A stretch of 64,000 bases of DNA from Sinorhizobium fredii (lineage in GTDB: Bacteria > Pseudomonadota > Alphaproteobacteria > Rhizobiales > Rhizobiaceae), in assembly GCF_002944405.1 (NCBI RefSeq), contig NZ_CP024307.1, positions 1,260,501 through 1,324,500 on the forward strand, written 5' to 3'. The position numbers and the translations under genes were made by a program. The notes beneath the pieces were generated by a model. The model did no database searches and was not told the DNA's origin. It saw only the letters and a program-made list of their open reading frames with translations. Below, in pieces: positions 35,734 through 44,305 of the stretch; within the stretch, counting starts at the first letter, position 1, and each line of letters opens with the position of its first letter.

Positions 35734-37257
35734 ATGGTCGAATCTGAAGCGCAGGGGCGTCTGCCCGGCATACGCCCGGTGTCCGTCGTGGACATCGGCT
35801 CCAACTCCATTCGCCTCGTCGTCTACGAGGGGCTTAGCCGTGCCCCGACCGTGCTCTTCAATGAGAAGGTGATGTGCGGCCTCGGCAAGGGCATCGACGC
35901 CACCGGCCGGATGGAGGAGGAGAGCGTTCAGCGGGCGCTGAAAGCGCTGCACCGGTTCCGTGCGCTGTCCGACCAGGCCCGCGCCACGCAAATGTATGTG
36001 CTGGCGACGGCCGCCGCGCGCGAGGCCTCGAACGGCGCCGTCTTCATCGAGAAGGCGGAAGCCATTCTCGATCAGAAGGTTCGGATCCTCACCGGCGAGG
36101 AGGAAGCCTATTACTCGGCCATGGGCGTCGTCAGCGGCTATCACGATCCGGATGGCATCGTCGGCGACCTTGGCGGCGGTTCGCTCGAACTGGTCGAGGT
36201 CGAGGGCAGGCGCATCGGCAACGGGATCACCTTGCCGCTCGGCGGCATCCGGCTGTTCGAGCACAGCAACGGCTCCCTGAGCCGGGCGCGCACCTGGGTG
36301 CGGAAGTTCATGAAGGGCGCGGATGTACTGGGGCGGGGTACCGGGCGCACCTTCTACGCCGTTGGCGGAACCTGGCGCGCCATCGCCAAGCTGCAGATGG
36401 AAATGCGTGGCTATCCGCTGCACATGATGCAGGGCTATGAGATCTCCTATGACGAGGCGATGGCGATCCTGGCCGAAGTGATCGAGCCCAAGACCCTGAA
36501 GCCCTCCGCCTTCGCGACAATTTCCAAGAGCCGTCGCAGCCTCTTGCCATTCGGCGCCGTGACGATGCAGGAGGCGATCTCGATCATGAAGCCCGAGCGC
36601 ATTTCGTTTTCGGCGCTTGGCGTTCGCGAAGGCTACCTCTACTCGCTCCTTTCCGACGACGAACGCCTTCAGGACCCGTTACTGACCGCTGCCGACGAGA
36701 TCGCCATCCTGCGCGCCCGCTCCCCGGAACATGCGCGCGAGCTTGCCGAGTGGACCGGGCGGATGGTGCCGCATTTCGGCATCGAGGAAGCCGAGGAGGA
36801 GCGCCGTTACCGCGAGGCCGCCTGCCTGCTGGCGGATATCAGCTGGCGCGCGCATCCGGACTATCGCGGCCTGCAGGCGTTGAACATCATCGCGCACTCC
36901 GCTTTCACCGGCATTACCCATGCCGGCCGCGCCTATATCGCGCTTGCAAATTATTATCGTTTCGAGGGGCTCAACGACGACGGCGCCACCAGCCCGCTCG
37001 CCGGCATCACCACGCCGCGCCTGCTCGAACTGGCAAAGCTGCTCGGCGGCCTGTTGCGGGTTGCCTATCTCTTCTCCGCCTCGATGCCGGGCGTCGCGCG
37101 CCATCTGACCCTGCGGCCGTCGCCGCGGCCGGAGGTCGATCTCGAATTCGTCGTGCCCGCGGCCTATCTCGATTTCGAGGGCGAACGTCTCGACGTCCGC
37201 CTGCAGCAACTGAGCCGGCTGACGGGCAAGAAGCTCGCTTTCCACTTCGAGAGCTGA
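35734..37257 (+). CDS. ppx: Exopolyphosphatase (Ppx/GppA family)
   Basis: This 507-residue enzyme removes terminal phosphate from polyphosphate, or the 5' phosphate of pppGpp. VSVVDIGSNSIRLVVYE (about 16-32) is the phosphate-1 loop of the actin-like fold and GIVGDLGGGSLELVEVEG (about 141-158) the second phosphate loop. YAVGGTWRAIAKL lies near 209. A C-terminal HD-like region contains ADISWRAHPDYRG. ATG 35734 is used; an upstream TTG at 35710 would overlap the ppk stop. It forms an operon with ppk. Confidence 0.95.
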   Translation: MVESEAQGRLPGIRPVSVVDIGSNSIRLVVYEGLSRAPTVLFNEKVMCGLGKGIDATGRMEEESVQRALKALHRFRALSDQARATQMYVLATAAAREASNGAVFIEKAEAILDQKVRILTGEEEAYYSAMGVVSGYHDPDGIVGDLGGGSLELVEVEGRRIGNGITLPLGGIRLFEHSNGSLSRARTWVRKFMKGADVLGRGTGRTFYAVGGTWRAIAKLQMEMRGYPLHMMQGYEISYDEAMAILAEVIEPKTLKPSAFATISKSRRSLLPFGAVTMQEAISIMKPERISFSALGVREGYLYSLLSDDERLQDPLLTAADEIAILRARSPEHARELAEWTGRMVPHFGIEEAEEERRYREAACLLADISWRAHPDYRGLQALNIIAHSAFTGITHAGRAYIALANYYRFEGLNDDGATSPLAGITTPRLLELAKLLGGLLRVAYLFSASMPGVARHLTLRPSPRPEVDLEFVVPAAYLDFEGERLDVRLQQLSRLTGKKLAFHFES

Positions 37258-37290
37258 GCGGTCACCAAGCGGCGTCGTTTCAGATGGTGG

Positions 37291-37326
37291 GAACGGTCGC
37301 GCGCGGGTCTCCACGCGCGACCGTTC
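37291..37326. terminator. 13-bp perfect inverted repeat between convergent genes
   Basis: GAACGGTCGCGCG (37291-37303) pairs perfectly with CGCGCGACCGTTC (37314-37326) around a 10-base loop. It lies between the 3' ends of ppx and the leftward phytase-like gene, whose stop is only 3 bp away. No T-run is present on either side, so a bidirectional terminator or mRNA-end stabiliser is likely rather than certain. Confidence 0.6.
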
Positions 37327-37328
37327 GG

Positions 37329-38681
37329 TTATTCGGCTTTCAGGAAGTCGCCGACTTCGAGCAGCACGAATTCGTTGTCGTCTGCCTTGTCGAGCGCACG
37401 TCCGGCGGAGAAGGGCAGGTTGTTGTCGTTGCCGACGATGATATGCGCGTCGTCGACGCGATCGACGTTCTCGATGGTGACGAAAGGCATGTCATAATAG
37501 CCGTCGCCGCCCTGGCGCTTCCTGTTGTCCGGATCGGAAATCTTCAGGAGGTCGATGTAACCGATCTTGCGCACGGCCTTGCCGACATACTCATCGTCCA
37601 TCGCGATCTTGTAGACGCGCTTCAGCTTCGACCCGACCGCGAAGCAATCCGGCTTCGGATCCTTGGGATCGACGCAGGCCTTGTCGACGGTGCCGGCACC
37701 ATTGTCGCGCTCGATTACCAGCGCCGACTTTTCGTCGAGCATATTGAAGTCGCCGATCGCCTCGCCGCCTTCGGCGAGCGGATAGAGCCAGCTACGCCCG
37801 GTCCAGGCCTTGGCTGCGGCCTCGAGCTCGACGATGCGGAGCGCCGGGCGGCCATCCGCCTGTTCGACCGTTTCGCCGTCGGTCCAGATCGGCCCCTCGA
37901 GCAGGCCGTAGAGTTTGGTGCCGTCCTTGGACAGAGCCAGACCTTCATAGCCGCCGGAGCGCTTGAGGTTGAAAGCGGGCGCCCTCTTCGACGGGTCCGC
38001 CTGGAGCGTCAGCGTCGGATTGTCCGGCGACAGCACCGGCTTGCCGTCCACCGTCGTCGGGATCACGTCGGTGAGCTTGCCGGTCGTGTCGAACTTCAGC
38101 ACGTAGGGACCGAATTCTTCGCCGATCCAGAAGCCGTCGGCGACCGGCTGGATCGACTCGACGTCGAAGTCTCCGCCGGTGAGATAGCGTGTGGCAGAGC
38201 CTTCCATGACGATCGGGAAGGGCGCCTTGCGGTCGGGATCGGACAGGAAGACGGTTTTCAACGCTTCGACCTTGCCGGCGTCCCAGTCGATTTTCAGATG
38301 ATGCAGCATCAGCATCGCGTCGGTCGAATTGAGCTTGTTGCCGAAGCCATTGTCCGAAAGGCTCCAGAAAGTGCCGTCCGGCATCGCCTTGATGCCGGAG
38401 AAGCCCTGCATCGGCTGGCCGTTGAAGGGGAGAGAAAGGCCGGTCGGGCGGACGCCGTCCTTGCCCGCTACGCTGCCGAGCTCCGTCGCGCGCTTGCGGT
38501 CGACGGTCGAGAACTTGCCCGAAGTCATGAGGTATTCCGCCGCATCCGCAGGCGCGGCAATGATCGTATTGGCCCGCAGGACCGCATGGGCCTTCAGTGT
38601 CGCCGGAAAGGCCTTTTCATCGGCGAGCGCGGCGGTCGCCGACAGGAGCGTCAAGGCGACGGCGAGGATGGATTTCGTCAT
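37329..38681 (-). CDS. Esterase-like/phytase-like periplasmic protein
   Basis: This 450-residue protein has a signal peptide (cleavage after ALA, about residue 20). The rest resembles the phytase-like/esterase-like beta-propeller family: GLSLPFNGQPMQGFSGIKAMPDGTFWSLSDNGFG-type opening, FWIGEEFGPYVLKFD, SGGYEGLALSKDGTKLYGLLEG, and FVTIENVDRVDDAHIIVGNDNN near the end. Acidic residues suited to Ca2+ or substrate phosphate are plentiful. Release of phosphate from an organic ester is plausible, and the neighbourhood of ppk-ppx gives a phosphate theme, but function is unproven. Start 38681 puts the signal peptide at the N terminus. Confidence 0.82.
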   Translation of the reverse strand: MTKSILAVALTLLSATAALADEKAFPATLKAHAVLRANTIIAAPADAAEYLMTSGKFSTVDRKRATELGSVAGKDGVRPTGLSLPFNGQPMQGFSGIKAMPDGTFWSLSDNGFGNKLNSTDAMLMLHHLKIDWDAGKVEALKTVFLSDPDRKAPFPIVMEGSATRYLTGGDFDVESIQPVADGFWIGEEFGPYVLKFDTTGKLTDVIPTTVDGKPVLSPDNPTLTLQADPSKRAPAFNLKRSGGYEGLALSKDGTKLYGLLEGPIWTDGETVEQADGRPALRIVELEAAAKAWTGRSWLYPLAEGGEAIGDFNMLDEKSALVIERDNGAGTVDKACVDPKDPKPDCFAVGSKLKRVYKIAMDDEYVGKAVRKIGYIDLLKISDPDNRKRQGGDGYYDMPFVTIENVDRVDDAHIIVGNDNNLPFSAGRALDKADDNEFVLLEVGDFLKAE

Positions 38682-38841
38682 CAAATTCACCTGGGTTCGA
38701 GCTGTTGGGTTCGAGCTGTGTCGCTTCCCGATAGGCGGCTTTGATGACGGCGAGTTGACGCTTCTCTGACAGGCCGGTGAAGCTTTGATGACGGCCATAC
38801 CGGCCGCCCAGGGGAGCGAAGACGGTGCCTCCCGGCGCGCG

Positions 38842-39861
38842 CTACAGTTGCACGGCGCGCAGCGAGAATACCCCGAGTTTCTGGCCGCGTCCCTTGATCT
38901 CGTGCTCTCCCAGGTCCTCGCTTCTGACGAAGGTCGGCAGGCGCATGCGCCGCAACAGATCGGCGGAAATCAGCACCTGCCGATCGAGCGTTCGGCAGAG
39001 ACCTTCGAGACGCGCCGTCGTGTTCACGGTGTCCCCGAAATAGGTGATCTTGTGCCTGTCGACGCCGATTTCGGCGGCAACGATCGTTCCTCCGTGGAGG
39101 GCCGCGCGCAGGCGTGGGACCTCGCCGTACACCTTGTGCCAGCGGGAGGCGGAAGCTTGAACCTGGTCGAGAATGTCGAAGACGCAGCGAATGCAGGCGG
39201 CGTCGGCCACGGCTCGGTCGAAAGGCCAGGTGATGACCGCGGCGTCGCCGATATAGTCGTCGATGGAGCCGCGATAGCGCAGCACTGGATCGGCGAGCTC
39301 CGCAAACAGTTTGCCGAGATATTCCTGCATCCTGAGGTCGCCGAAGCGCTCGGCATAGGCGGTCGAGCCGGCGACGTCGATAAACAGGAATACGCGTTCC
39401 TCCTGCACCGGCTTGCGGTAGCGTCCCATAAGCAAGCTCAGGAAGACGTCGCGGCCGAGCAGTTCCCGCACCCGCAGCACGAAAATGATCGGACCGGAAA
39501 CGACGAGCGCATAGACGAGCACATTGAAGGACGGCACCATCGCCTCGCTCCAGGACTGCTGCAGCACGCCCGTCGTCTTCAGCACCACCCCCGCCGCCAC
39601 AAAACCGAGATTTTCGACGGCGAAATAGACGGCGATGGAGGACAGGAGAAAGGCTGGTGTCGGAAGGCTGTGGATCGCCCTGTAGAGGCGGCGCAGGATG
39701 ATGCGGCGTTCAAAGGCAAGGACCGGCATGCAGATGAACACCGCAAAGGTCGCGCCGATCAGCGCTCCGTCGCCATAGACGACCCATGCATAGGCCACGC
39801 CGCTGCCGGCAAGAACCAGAAGCAGGAAAATGAATTCGAGCGTGGAAAATCTCCAGCGCAT
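38842..39861 (-). CDS. Membrane-bound class III adenylate/guanylate cyclase
   Basis: This 339-residue protein has about four membrane helices in residues 8-135 followed by a cytoplasmic class III cyclase domain (about 155-330). The two metal-binding aspartates are Asp162 in FIDVAGSTAYAERFGD and Asp206 in DDYIGDAAVITW. The position usually holding the adenine-specifying lysine, four residues before Asp206, is Asp202. ITYFGDTVNTTARLEGLCR (about 280) is the third conserved block. Activity is likely but base specificity is uncertain. It differs in architecture from the TPR cyclase at 27769. Confidence 0.85.
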   Translation of the reverse strand: MRWRFSTLEFIFLLLVLAGSGVAYAWVVYGDGALIGATFAVFICMPVLAFERRIILRRLYRAIHSLPTPAFLLSSIAVYFAVENLGFVAAGVVLKTTGVLQQSWSEAMVPSFNVLVYALVVSGPIIFVLRVRELLGRDVFLSLLMGRYRKPVQEERVFLFIDVAGSTAYAERFGDLRMQEYLGKLFAELADPVLRYRGSIDDYIGDAAVITWPFDRAVADAACIRCVFDILDQVQASASRWHKVYGEVPRLRAALHGGTIVAAEIGVDRHKITYFGDTVNTTARLEGLCRTLDRQVLISADLLRRMRLPTFVRSEDLGEHEIKGRGQKLGVFSLRAVQL

Positions 39862-40021
39862 GCGCGATGGCCTCGGGAATCAAACAGCGGAAGGAATGGC
39901 CGCGCCTGCGGAAGTCTCATTCGCGGCAGTGCGAACACCTGATCCGTTGAGTCGGATCAGCATTTCAATTCGTCTGGCTAAGACCGGATTCGGGCGGAAA
40001 GGTGTTGGCGGCTGCCGCCGT

Positions 40022-41173
40022 TCAACCGCCGATTTCCATCGCCTCGATCTTCTTTCCGACGAAGCGAAGCGCCACCTCGCCATTGATAAGCTTCAGCGCC
40101 ATGTCGCCGAAAAGCTCCCGGCGCCAGCCGTGCAGCGCGGCGACGTCGGCCTTTTCGCCTTCGGCGGCGATCCGATCGAGATCGTCGCTGCTGGCGATGA
40201 TCTTGGCCGCCACGCCCTCCTTTTCGGCGATGAGCTTCAGGAGCACTTTGAGCATCTCGCCCGCTGCCGCAGCGCCCTCCGGCGCGTGGTTCTGGCGCGG
40301 CAGGCGGGGCAGATCGGCCTTCGGAAGCGCCAGCGCCTCGGTGACCGCCTCGATGATCGCGGTCCCGGCAGCGGAACGCTCCCAACCCTTGGGAATGGTC
40401 CTCAGCCGGCCGAGTGCTTCCGCATCCTTCGGCTGCTGCTGGGCGATCTCGTAGATCGCGTCGTCCTTGATGATCCGGCCGCGCGGCACGTTGCGGGACC
40501 GTGCTTCGCGCTCGCGCCAGGCGGCGATCTTCTGCAGCACCGCCAGCTCGATCGGCTTTCTGACGCGCATCTTCAGGCGCTGCCAGGCATTCTCCGGGTG
40601 AAGATCGTAGGTCTCCCGGTTCTCCAGAATGGCCATTTCCTCGGCCAGCCAAGAGGAGCGTCCTTCCCGCTCGAGCTCCGCCTTGAGGTAATGGTAGATG
40701 TCCCTGAGATGCGTTACGTCGGCCAGCGCATATTCGAGCTGCTTGTCGGTGAGCGGCCTGCGGCTCCAGTCGGTGAAGCGCGACGACTTGTCGATCTGCA
40801 CGTTCTTGATGCGGCTGACGAGCTGGTCATAGGAGACGCTGTCGCCGAAGCCGCAGACCATGGCCGCCACTTGCGTGTCGAAAAGCGGATGCGGAATGAG
40901 GTTGCCGAGGTGGTGGATGATTTCGATGTCCTGGCGCGCCGCGTGGAAGACCTTGACGACGTCGGCATTGGCCATCAGCGCGAAGAAGGGCGCGAGGTCG
41001 ATTCCCGGCGCCATCGGATCGACGATCACCGCCGCATCCGGGCTCGCCATCTGGATCAGGCAGAGTTCCGGCCAGAATGTGGTCTCGCGCAGAAATTCCG
41101 TGTCGATCGTAATATAGCTCGAGCGGGCCAGCTCTTGGCAGGCGGCCTCCAGTTCTACTGTCGTCTGAATCAT
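40022..41173 (-). CDS. rnd: Ribonuclease D
   Basis: This 383-residue 3'-5' exoribonuclease takes part in tRNA 3' maturation. The DEDDy exonuclease domain has ITIDTEFLRETTFWPELCLIQ (Exo I, about 25-45), VFHAARQDIEII (Exo II, about 88-99) and YALADVTHLRDIY with the Tyr of Exo III (about 158-170). HRDC domains follow (ELAVLQKIAAWREREARSRNVPRGRIIKDDAI, about 210-240). The ATG at 41173 is used; a GTG at 41188 is also in frame. Confidence 0.94.
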   Translation of the reverse strand: MIQTTVELEAACQELARSSYITIDTEFLRETTFWPELCLIQMASPDAAVIVDPMAPGIDLAPFFALMANADVVKVFHAARQDIEIIHHLGNLIPHPLFDTQVAAMVCGFGDSVSYDQLVSRIKNVQIDKSSRFTDWSRRPLTDKQLEYALADVTHLRDIYHYLKAELEREGRSSWLAEEMAILENRETYDLHPENAWQRLKMRVRKPIELAVLQKIAAWREREARSRNVPRGRIIKDDAIYEIAQQQPKDAEALGRLRTIPKGWERSAAGTAIIEAVTEALALPKADLPRLPRQNHAPEGAAAAGEMLKVLLKLIAEKEGVAAKIIASSDDLDRIAAEGEKADVAALHGWRRELFGDMALKLINGEVALRFVGKKIEAMEIGG

Positions 41174-41253
41174 CGGGACTGAAATCACTATGGCGAAAAT
41201 GAGGCTTGAGCCTTCCCTCTATCGTTTCGCTGCGGCGGTAACAATCGAAAATG

Positions 41254-42654
41254 TCAGATAATTTTGAAATAGCCGGTCATCCCGGTCTTTTGATGTTCGA
41301 TGATGTGGCAGTGGATCACCCAGTCGCCGGGGTTGTCGGCCACGAGCGCCACCTCCGCCTGTTCGTCCGGCAGGAGCAGGATCGTGTCGGTTGGCGGCGG
41401 CAGGAAGCTCCGCTTGTTTGAGCTGAGGATGCGGAAGCTCAAGCCGTGCAGGTGGATCGGGTGCGCATGCGGCGTGCGATTGGCGATTTCGAGCACATAG
41501 CTTTTGCCGAGCTTCATTTCCTCGATCGGCGCAATCGGCTCGGGCGTGTCCCCCGGCCACGGAACCTTGTTCAGCGCCCAGAAGGTGTAGCCGAGCGATC
41601 CGCAGATCGACGGCGTCGCCTTGTGTTCCGCGGTCGCCGTGAGCTCGAGCGGAATCCGTTTCGCCGTCGACAGGTCGGCTTCGGCGACAGGGTTGGCGGG
41701 GAGGGGAGCGACGTCGCCAAGATCCCGATTCAGGGCAGGTCCGGCCGCCCGGAAGCTTGCGATCGTCCAAGGGTTCGAGCCGCGGAAGTTGCCAAGCGTC
41801 GCGCGCCCCCCTTCGCTATAGGGCATGCGCAGGACGAGATCGACGCGCTGCCCCGGCCCGATATCCAAGCGGTCGAGCAGGAACGGATGTTCGACCGGGT
41901 TGCCATCGAGCGCGACCACCTTCGCCTTTGCGCCCTCTACACCGACCGTATAGATCCGCGTCACGTCGGTCGCCACGATCCTGGCGCGGACGAGGCCGCC
42001 GGCGGGCGCGTCGTAAACCGGTTCCTTCTGCCAATTGGCGGTTCTGACCGTTCCGTAGGTGCCGCCCCGCGCCGCATCCCGCGGTTTGAACGGGTCGATA
42101 TATTTCCCCCCGGCGCCAAGCCGCCAGTCGCGAAGATTGAGGACAATCTCGGCGTCGTAAATGGGGTCCGCCGGATTCTCGACGACGATGACGCCGGTGA
42201 GGCCGTGGCCCATCTGTGTCAGCGTGTTGCAATGGGGATGGTACCAGAAGGTGCCGGCGTCGGGCGGGGTGAAGACATAGTCGAAGTGATCGCCGGGATA
42301 AACGTAAGGTTGGGTCATCTCCGGCACTCCATCCATGGCGTTAGCGACCCGCAAGCCGTGCCAATGGATCGTTGTCGGTTCATCGAGCCGGTTCACCAGC
42401 CTGGCCGCATAGGCCTCGCCCTTGCGCATCCTCAAGACCGGCGGCATGCCGGAATGGGGCGCATCGCCGAGCCCGTAGGTCATGACGGGCGTCACGCCGT
42501 CGGCCGCGATCTGCGCTTGCGCAAGCTGTGCCGTCAGCACTTGCGGTTCGGCAGTCGCTCCGGCGCGTGCTGCAAGTCCGGCGCCGAGCGCAAAGGCGCC
42601 GCCGAGCGCCGCCGAGCCCTGAAGAAAACTGCGGCGGCTCAGCATCGGGGTCAT
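41254..42654 (-). CDS. Multicopper oxidase, Tat-exported
   Basis: This 466-residue periplasmic oxidase has a twin-arginine signal (SRRSFLQGSAALGGA, residues 6-20). Copper-binding blocks are all present: HWHG (97-100), HPHCN near 142, HPIHLHG near 400, and HCHIIEHQKTGM near 445 with the T1 Cys and Met ligand. It therefore should oxidise Cu(I), Fe(II) or phenolics with four-electron reduction of oxygen. The HPHCN (rather than HSH) form occurs in some laccase-like branches. An in-frame GTG at 42663 is an alternative start. The MFS gene lies 72 bp upstream on the same strand. Confidence 0.9.
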   Translation of the reverse strand: MTPMLSRRSFLQGSAALGGAFALGAGLAARAGATAEPQVLTAQLAQAQIAADGVTPVMTYGLGDAPHSGMPPVLRMRKGEAYAARLVNRLDEPTTIHWHGLRVANAMDGVPEMTQPYVYPGDHFDYVFTPPDAGTFWYHPHCNTLTQMGHGLTGVIVVENPADPIYDAEIVLNLRDWRLGAGGKYIDPFKPRDAARGGTYGTVRTANWQKEPVYDAPAGGLVRARIVATDVTRIYTVGVEGAKAKVVALDGNPVEHPFLLDRLDIGPGQRVDLVLRMPYSEGGRATLGNFRGSNPWTIASFRAAGPALNRDLGDVAPLPANPVAEADLSTAKRIPLELTATAEHKATPSICGSLGYTFWALNKVPWPGDTPEPIAPIEEMKLGKSYVLEIANRTPHAHPIHLHGLSFRILSSNKRSFLPPPTDTILLLPDEQAEVALVADNPGDWVIHCHIIEHQKTGMTGYFKII

Positions 42655-42726
42655 GGCGTCCACATTCGAAAAAGGCGGGCGGCAGAGCGATGGCGTTGCC
42701 CGCAGCGTTTCGGGAATGGCGCCGTT

Positions 42727-44013
42727 TTAAACCTGATCCTCGCGTTCAGCAATTCGCGGAGACCGTGCATCTTGCCGCAGGCGATCTTGCTGCTGACTGC
42801 CGCCGGCCAGCTTGTTGAAGAAGGACGAGGTGCGTAGCAGATTGCGGAACGGCATCGCACGCTCGCCGGCCGGCACGGCCTCCCGCGCCGTCATGCGCTG
42901 CAGCGTGTAGAGCATGAAGAGGAAAAGGATAACAGCAGTATAGATGAAGAGCGCCCGCGGTCCGAAAAGGTCGAGCATGAAGGAGGCGAAGAGCGGTCCG
43001 ATGATGGCGCCGAGCGACCAGAAGAACAGCATGCCGGCGGAGACCAGCGCATGCTGGCCTTCGGCGGCGTGGTCGTTGGCATGGGCCGAACAGAGCGAAT
43101 AGAGCGGCATGGCGAAGGCACCGAAGGCGAAGATGCCGGCAAAATTCAGCCATTCGTCGCTGCCGGCGCCGAAGGCGAGGAAGAGACCGGCGACAAGTGA
43201 GCCGAAAGTGGCGATGAGGATGATCAGCCGCCGGTCGATCTGATCGGAATAATGCCCGAGCGGATATTGCAACACCACGCCGCCGATGATGCCGGCGCTC
43301 ATGAAGGTCGCAATGGCGGTCACCGAAAGCCCGATCTCCTGCGCATAGATCGGCCCGAGCGAACGGAAGGCGGCATTGGTCAGCCCCACGACGATGCAGC
43401 CGATAGTGGCGAGCGGCGAGATGTTCCAGAGCGCCTTGACGTCGAAGCGGATCGCCTCCGGTGCGATCGGACTCGACCGGTCGGCAAAGGAGATCGGTAC
43501 GAGCGAGAGCGTCAGCGCCATCGAGATGATGGCGAAGAGCTCGAAGCCGCCGATCCCAACGCCGGGTATCAGATATTGCGCGGCGGTCACCGAGCCGAGA
43601 TCGACGAGGCGGTAGACCGACAGCGTGCGGGCCCGGCTGGCATTGGTGACGCTGGCGTTCAGCCAGCTTTCTACCGTTGCGAAAAGGCCGGCGAAGCAGA
43701 TGCCGGCGACGAGCCGCATCAGGAACCAGAAGCCCGGATCGATGACGAGCACCATCGCGATTGCTGCCGCCGAGGCGATTGCCGCCATTGCCGAGAAGGT
43801 ACGGATATGACCGATGGCGCGAAGGATGCGGGCGACATAGACGCAGCCGATCGCAAAGCCGATATTGTAGCCGGCGCCGACGAGGCCGATCAGCGACGTC
43901 GAAAAGCCTTCCTCCAGCGCACGCAAGGATATGAAGGTGCCCTGCAGTCCGTTGCCGCCGATCAGGATGCCGGCGGTGAGGAGGAGGGGGATGAGCGGGC
44001 GAATCTGGGACAT
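42727..44013 (-). CDS. Major facilitator superfamily transporter (YcaD-like)
   Basis: This 428-residue protein has 12 predicted membrane helices. The N half contains the opening LIPLLLTAGILIGGNGLQGTFISLRALEEGFS and the motif-A-like GYNIGFAIGCVYVARILRAIGH. GLFATVESWLNA (about 108-119) is typical of the YcaD/YfkF group. The C half has GGVVLQYPLGHYSDQIDRR (about 245-263). The C-terminal 40 residues are a hydrophilic Gln/Arg-rich tail that may be a late stop. The substrate is unknown. It could be co-transcribed with the multicopper oxidase gene. Confidence 0.88.
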   Translation of the reverse strand: MSQIRPLIPLLLTAGILIGGNGLQGTFISLRALEEGFSTSLIGLVGAGYNIGFAIGCVYVARILRAIGHIRTFSAMAAIASAAAIAMVLVIDPGFWFLMRLVAGICFAGLFATVESWLNASVTNASRARTLSVYRLVDLGSVTAAQYLIPGVGIGGFELFAIISMALTLSLVPISFADRSSPIAPEAIRFDVKALWNISPLATIGCIVVGLTNAAFRSLGPIYAQEIGLSVTAIATFMSAGIIGGVVLQYPLGHYSDQIDRRLIILIATFGSLVAGLFLAFGAGSDEWLNFAGIFAFGAFAMPLYSLCSAHANDHAAEGQHALVSAGMLFFWSLGAIIGPLFASFMLDLFGPRALFIYTAVILFLFMLYTLQRMTAREAVPAGERAMPFRNLLRTSSFFNKLAGGSQQQDRLRQDARSPRIAEREDQV

Positions 44014-44305
44014 GGCGCATCCGGCTTTACGGCGGCGACTCGTGAGCGGGTGGGTCTTTCTTCTGTTTAGCGATCCGGGATAGGCGGGGACAGTCGCGAT
44101 TTGTGACCTTTTCGGGTGTCGTCCCCGCCGAGGGGCGCATAGTCGCAGCGACGTTGCGATGGACAGTGCCGATCGGACGGGCAGCGGGAGCGCCGCGGCC
44201 TTGACAAATCCGGCGCATCATGCGCTTTTCCGCCCGACTTTGGCTATGCCGCCGCGCCCGCCTTGGCGAGCCTCGCGCGGCCATTTGCAATTCCAGGACC
44301 AGACG

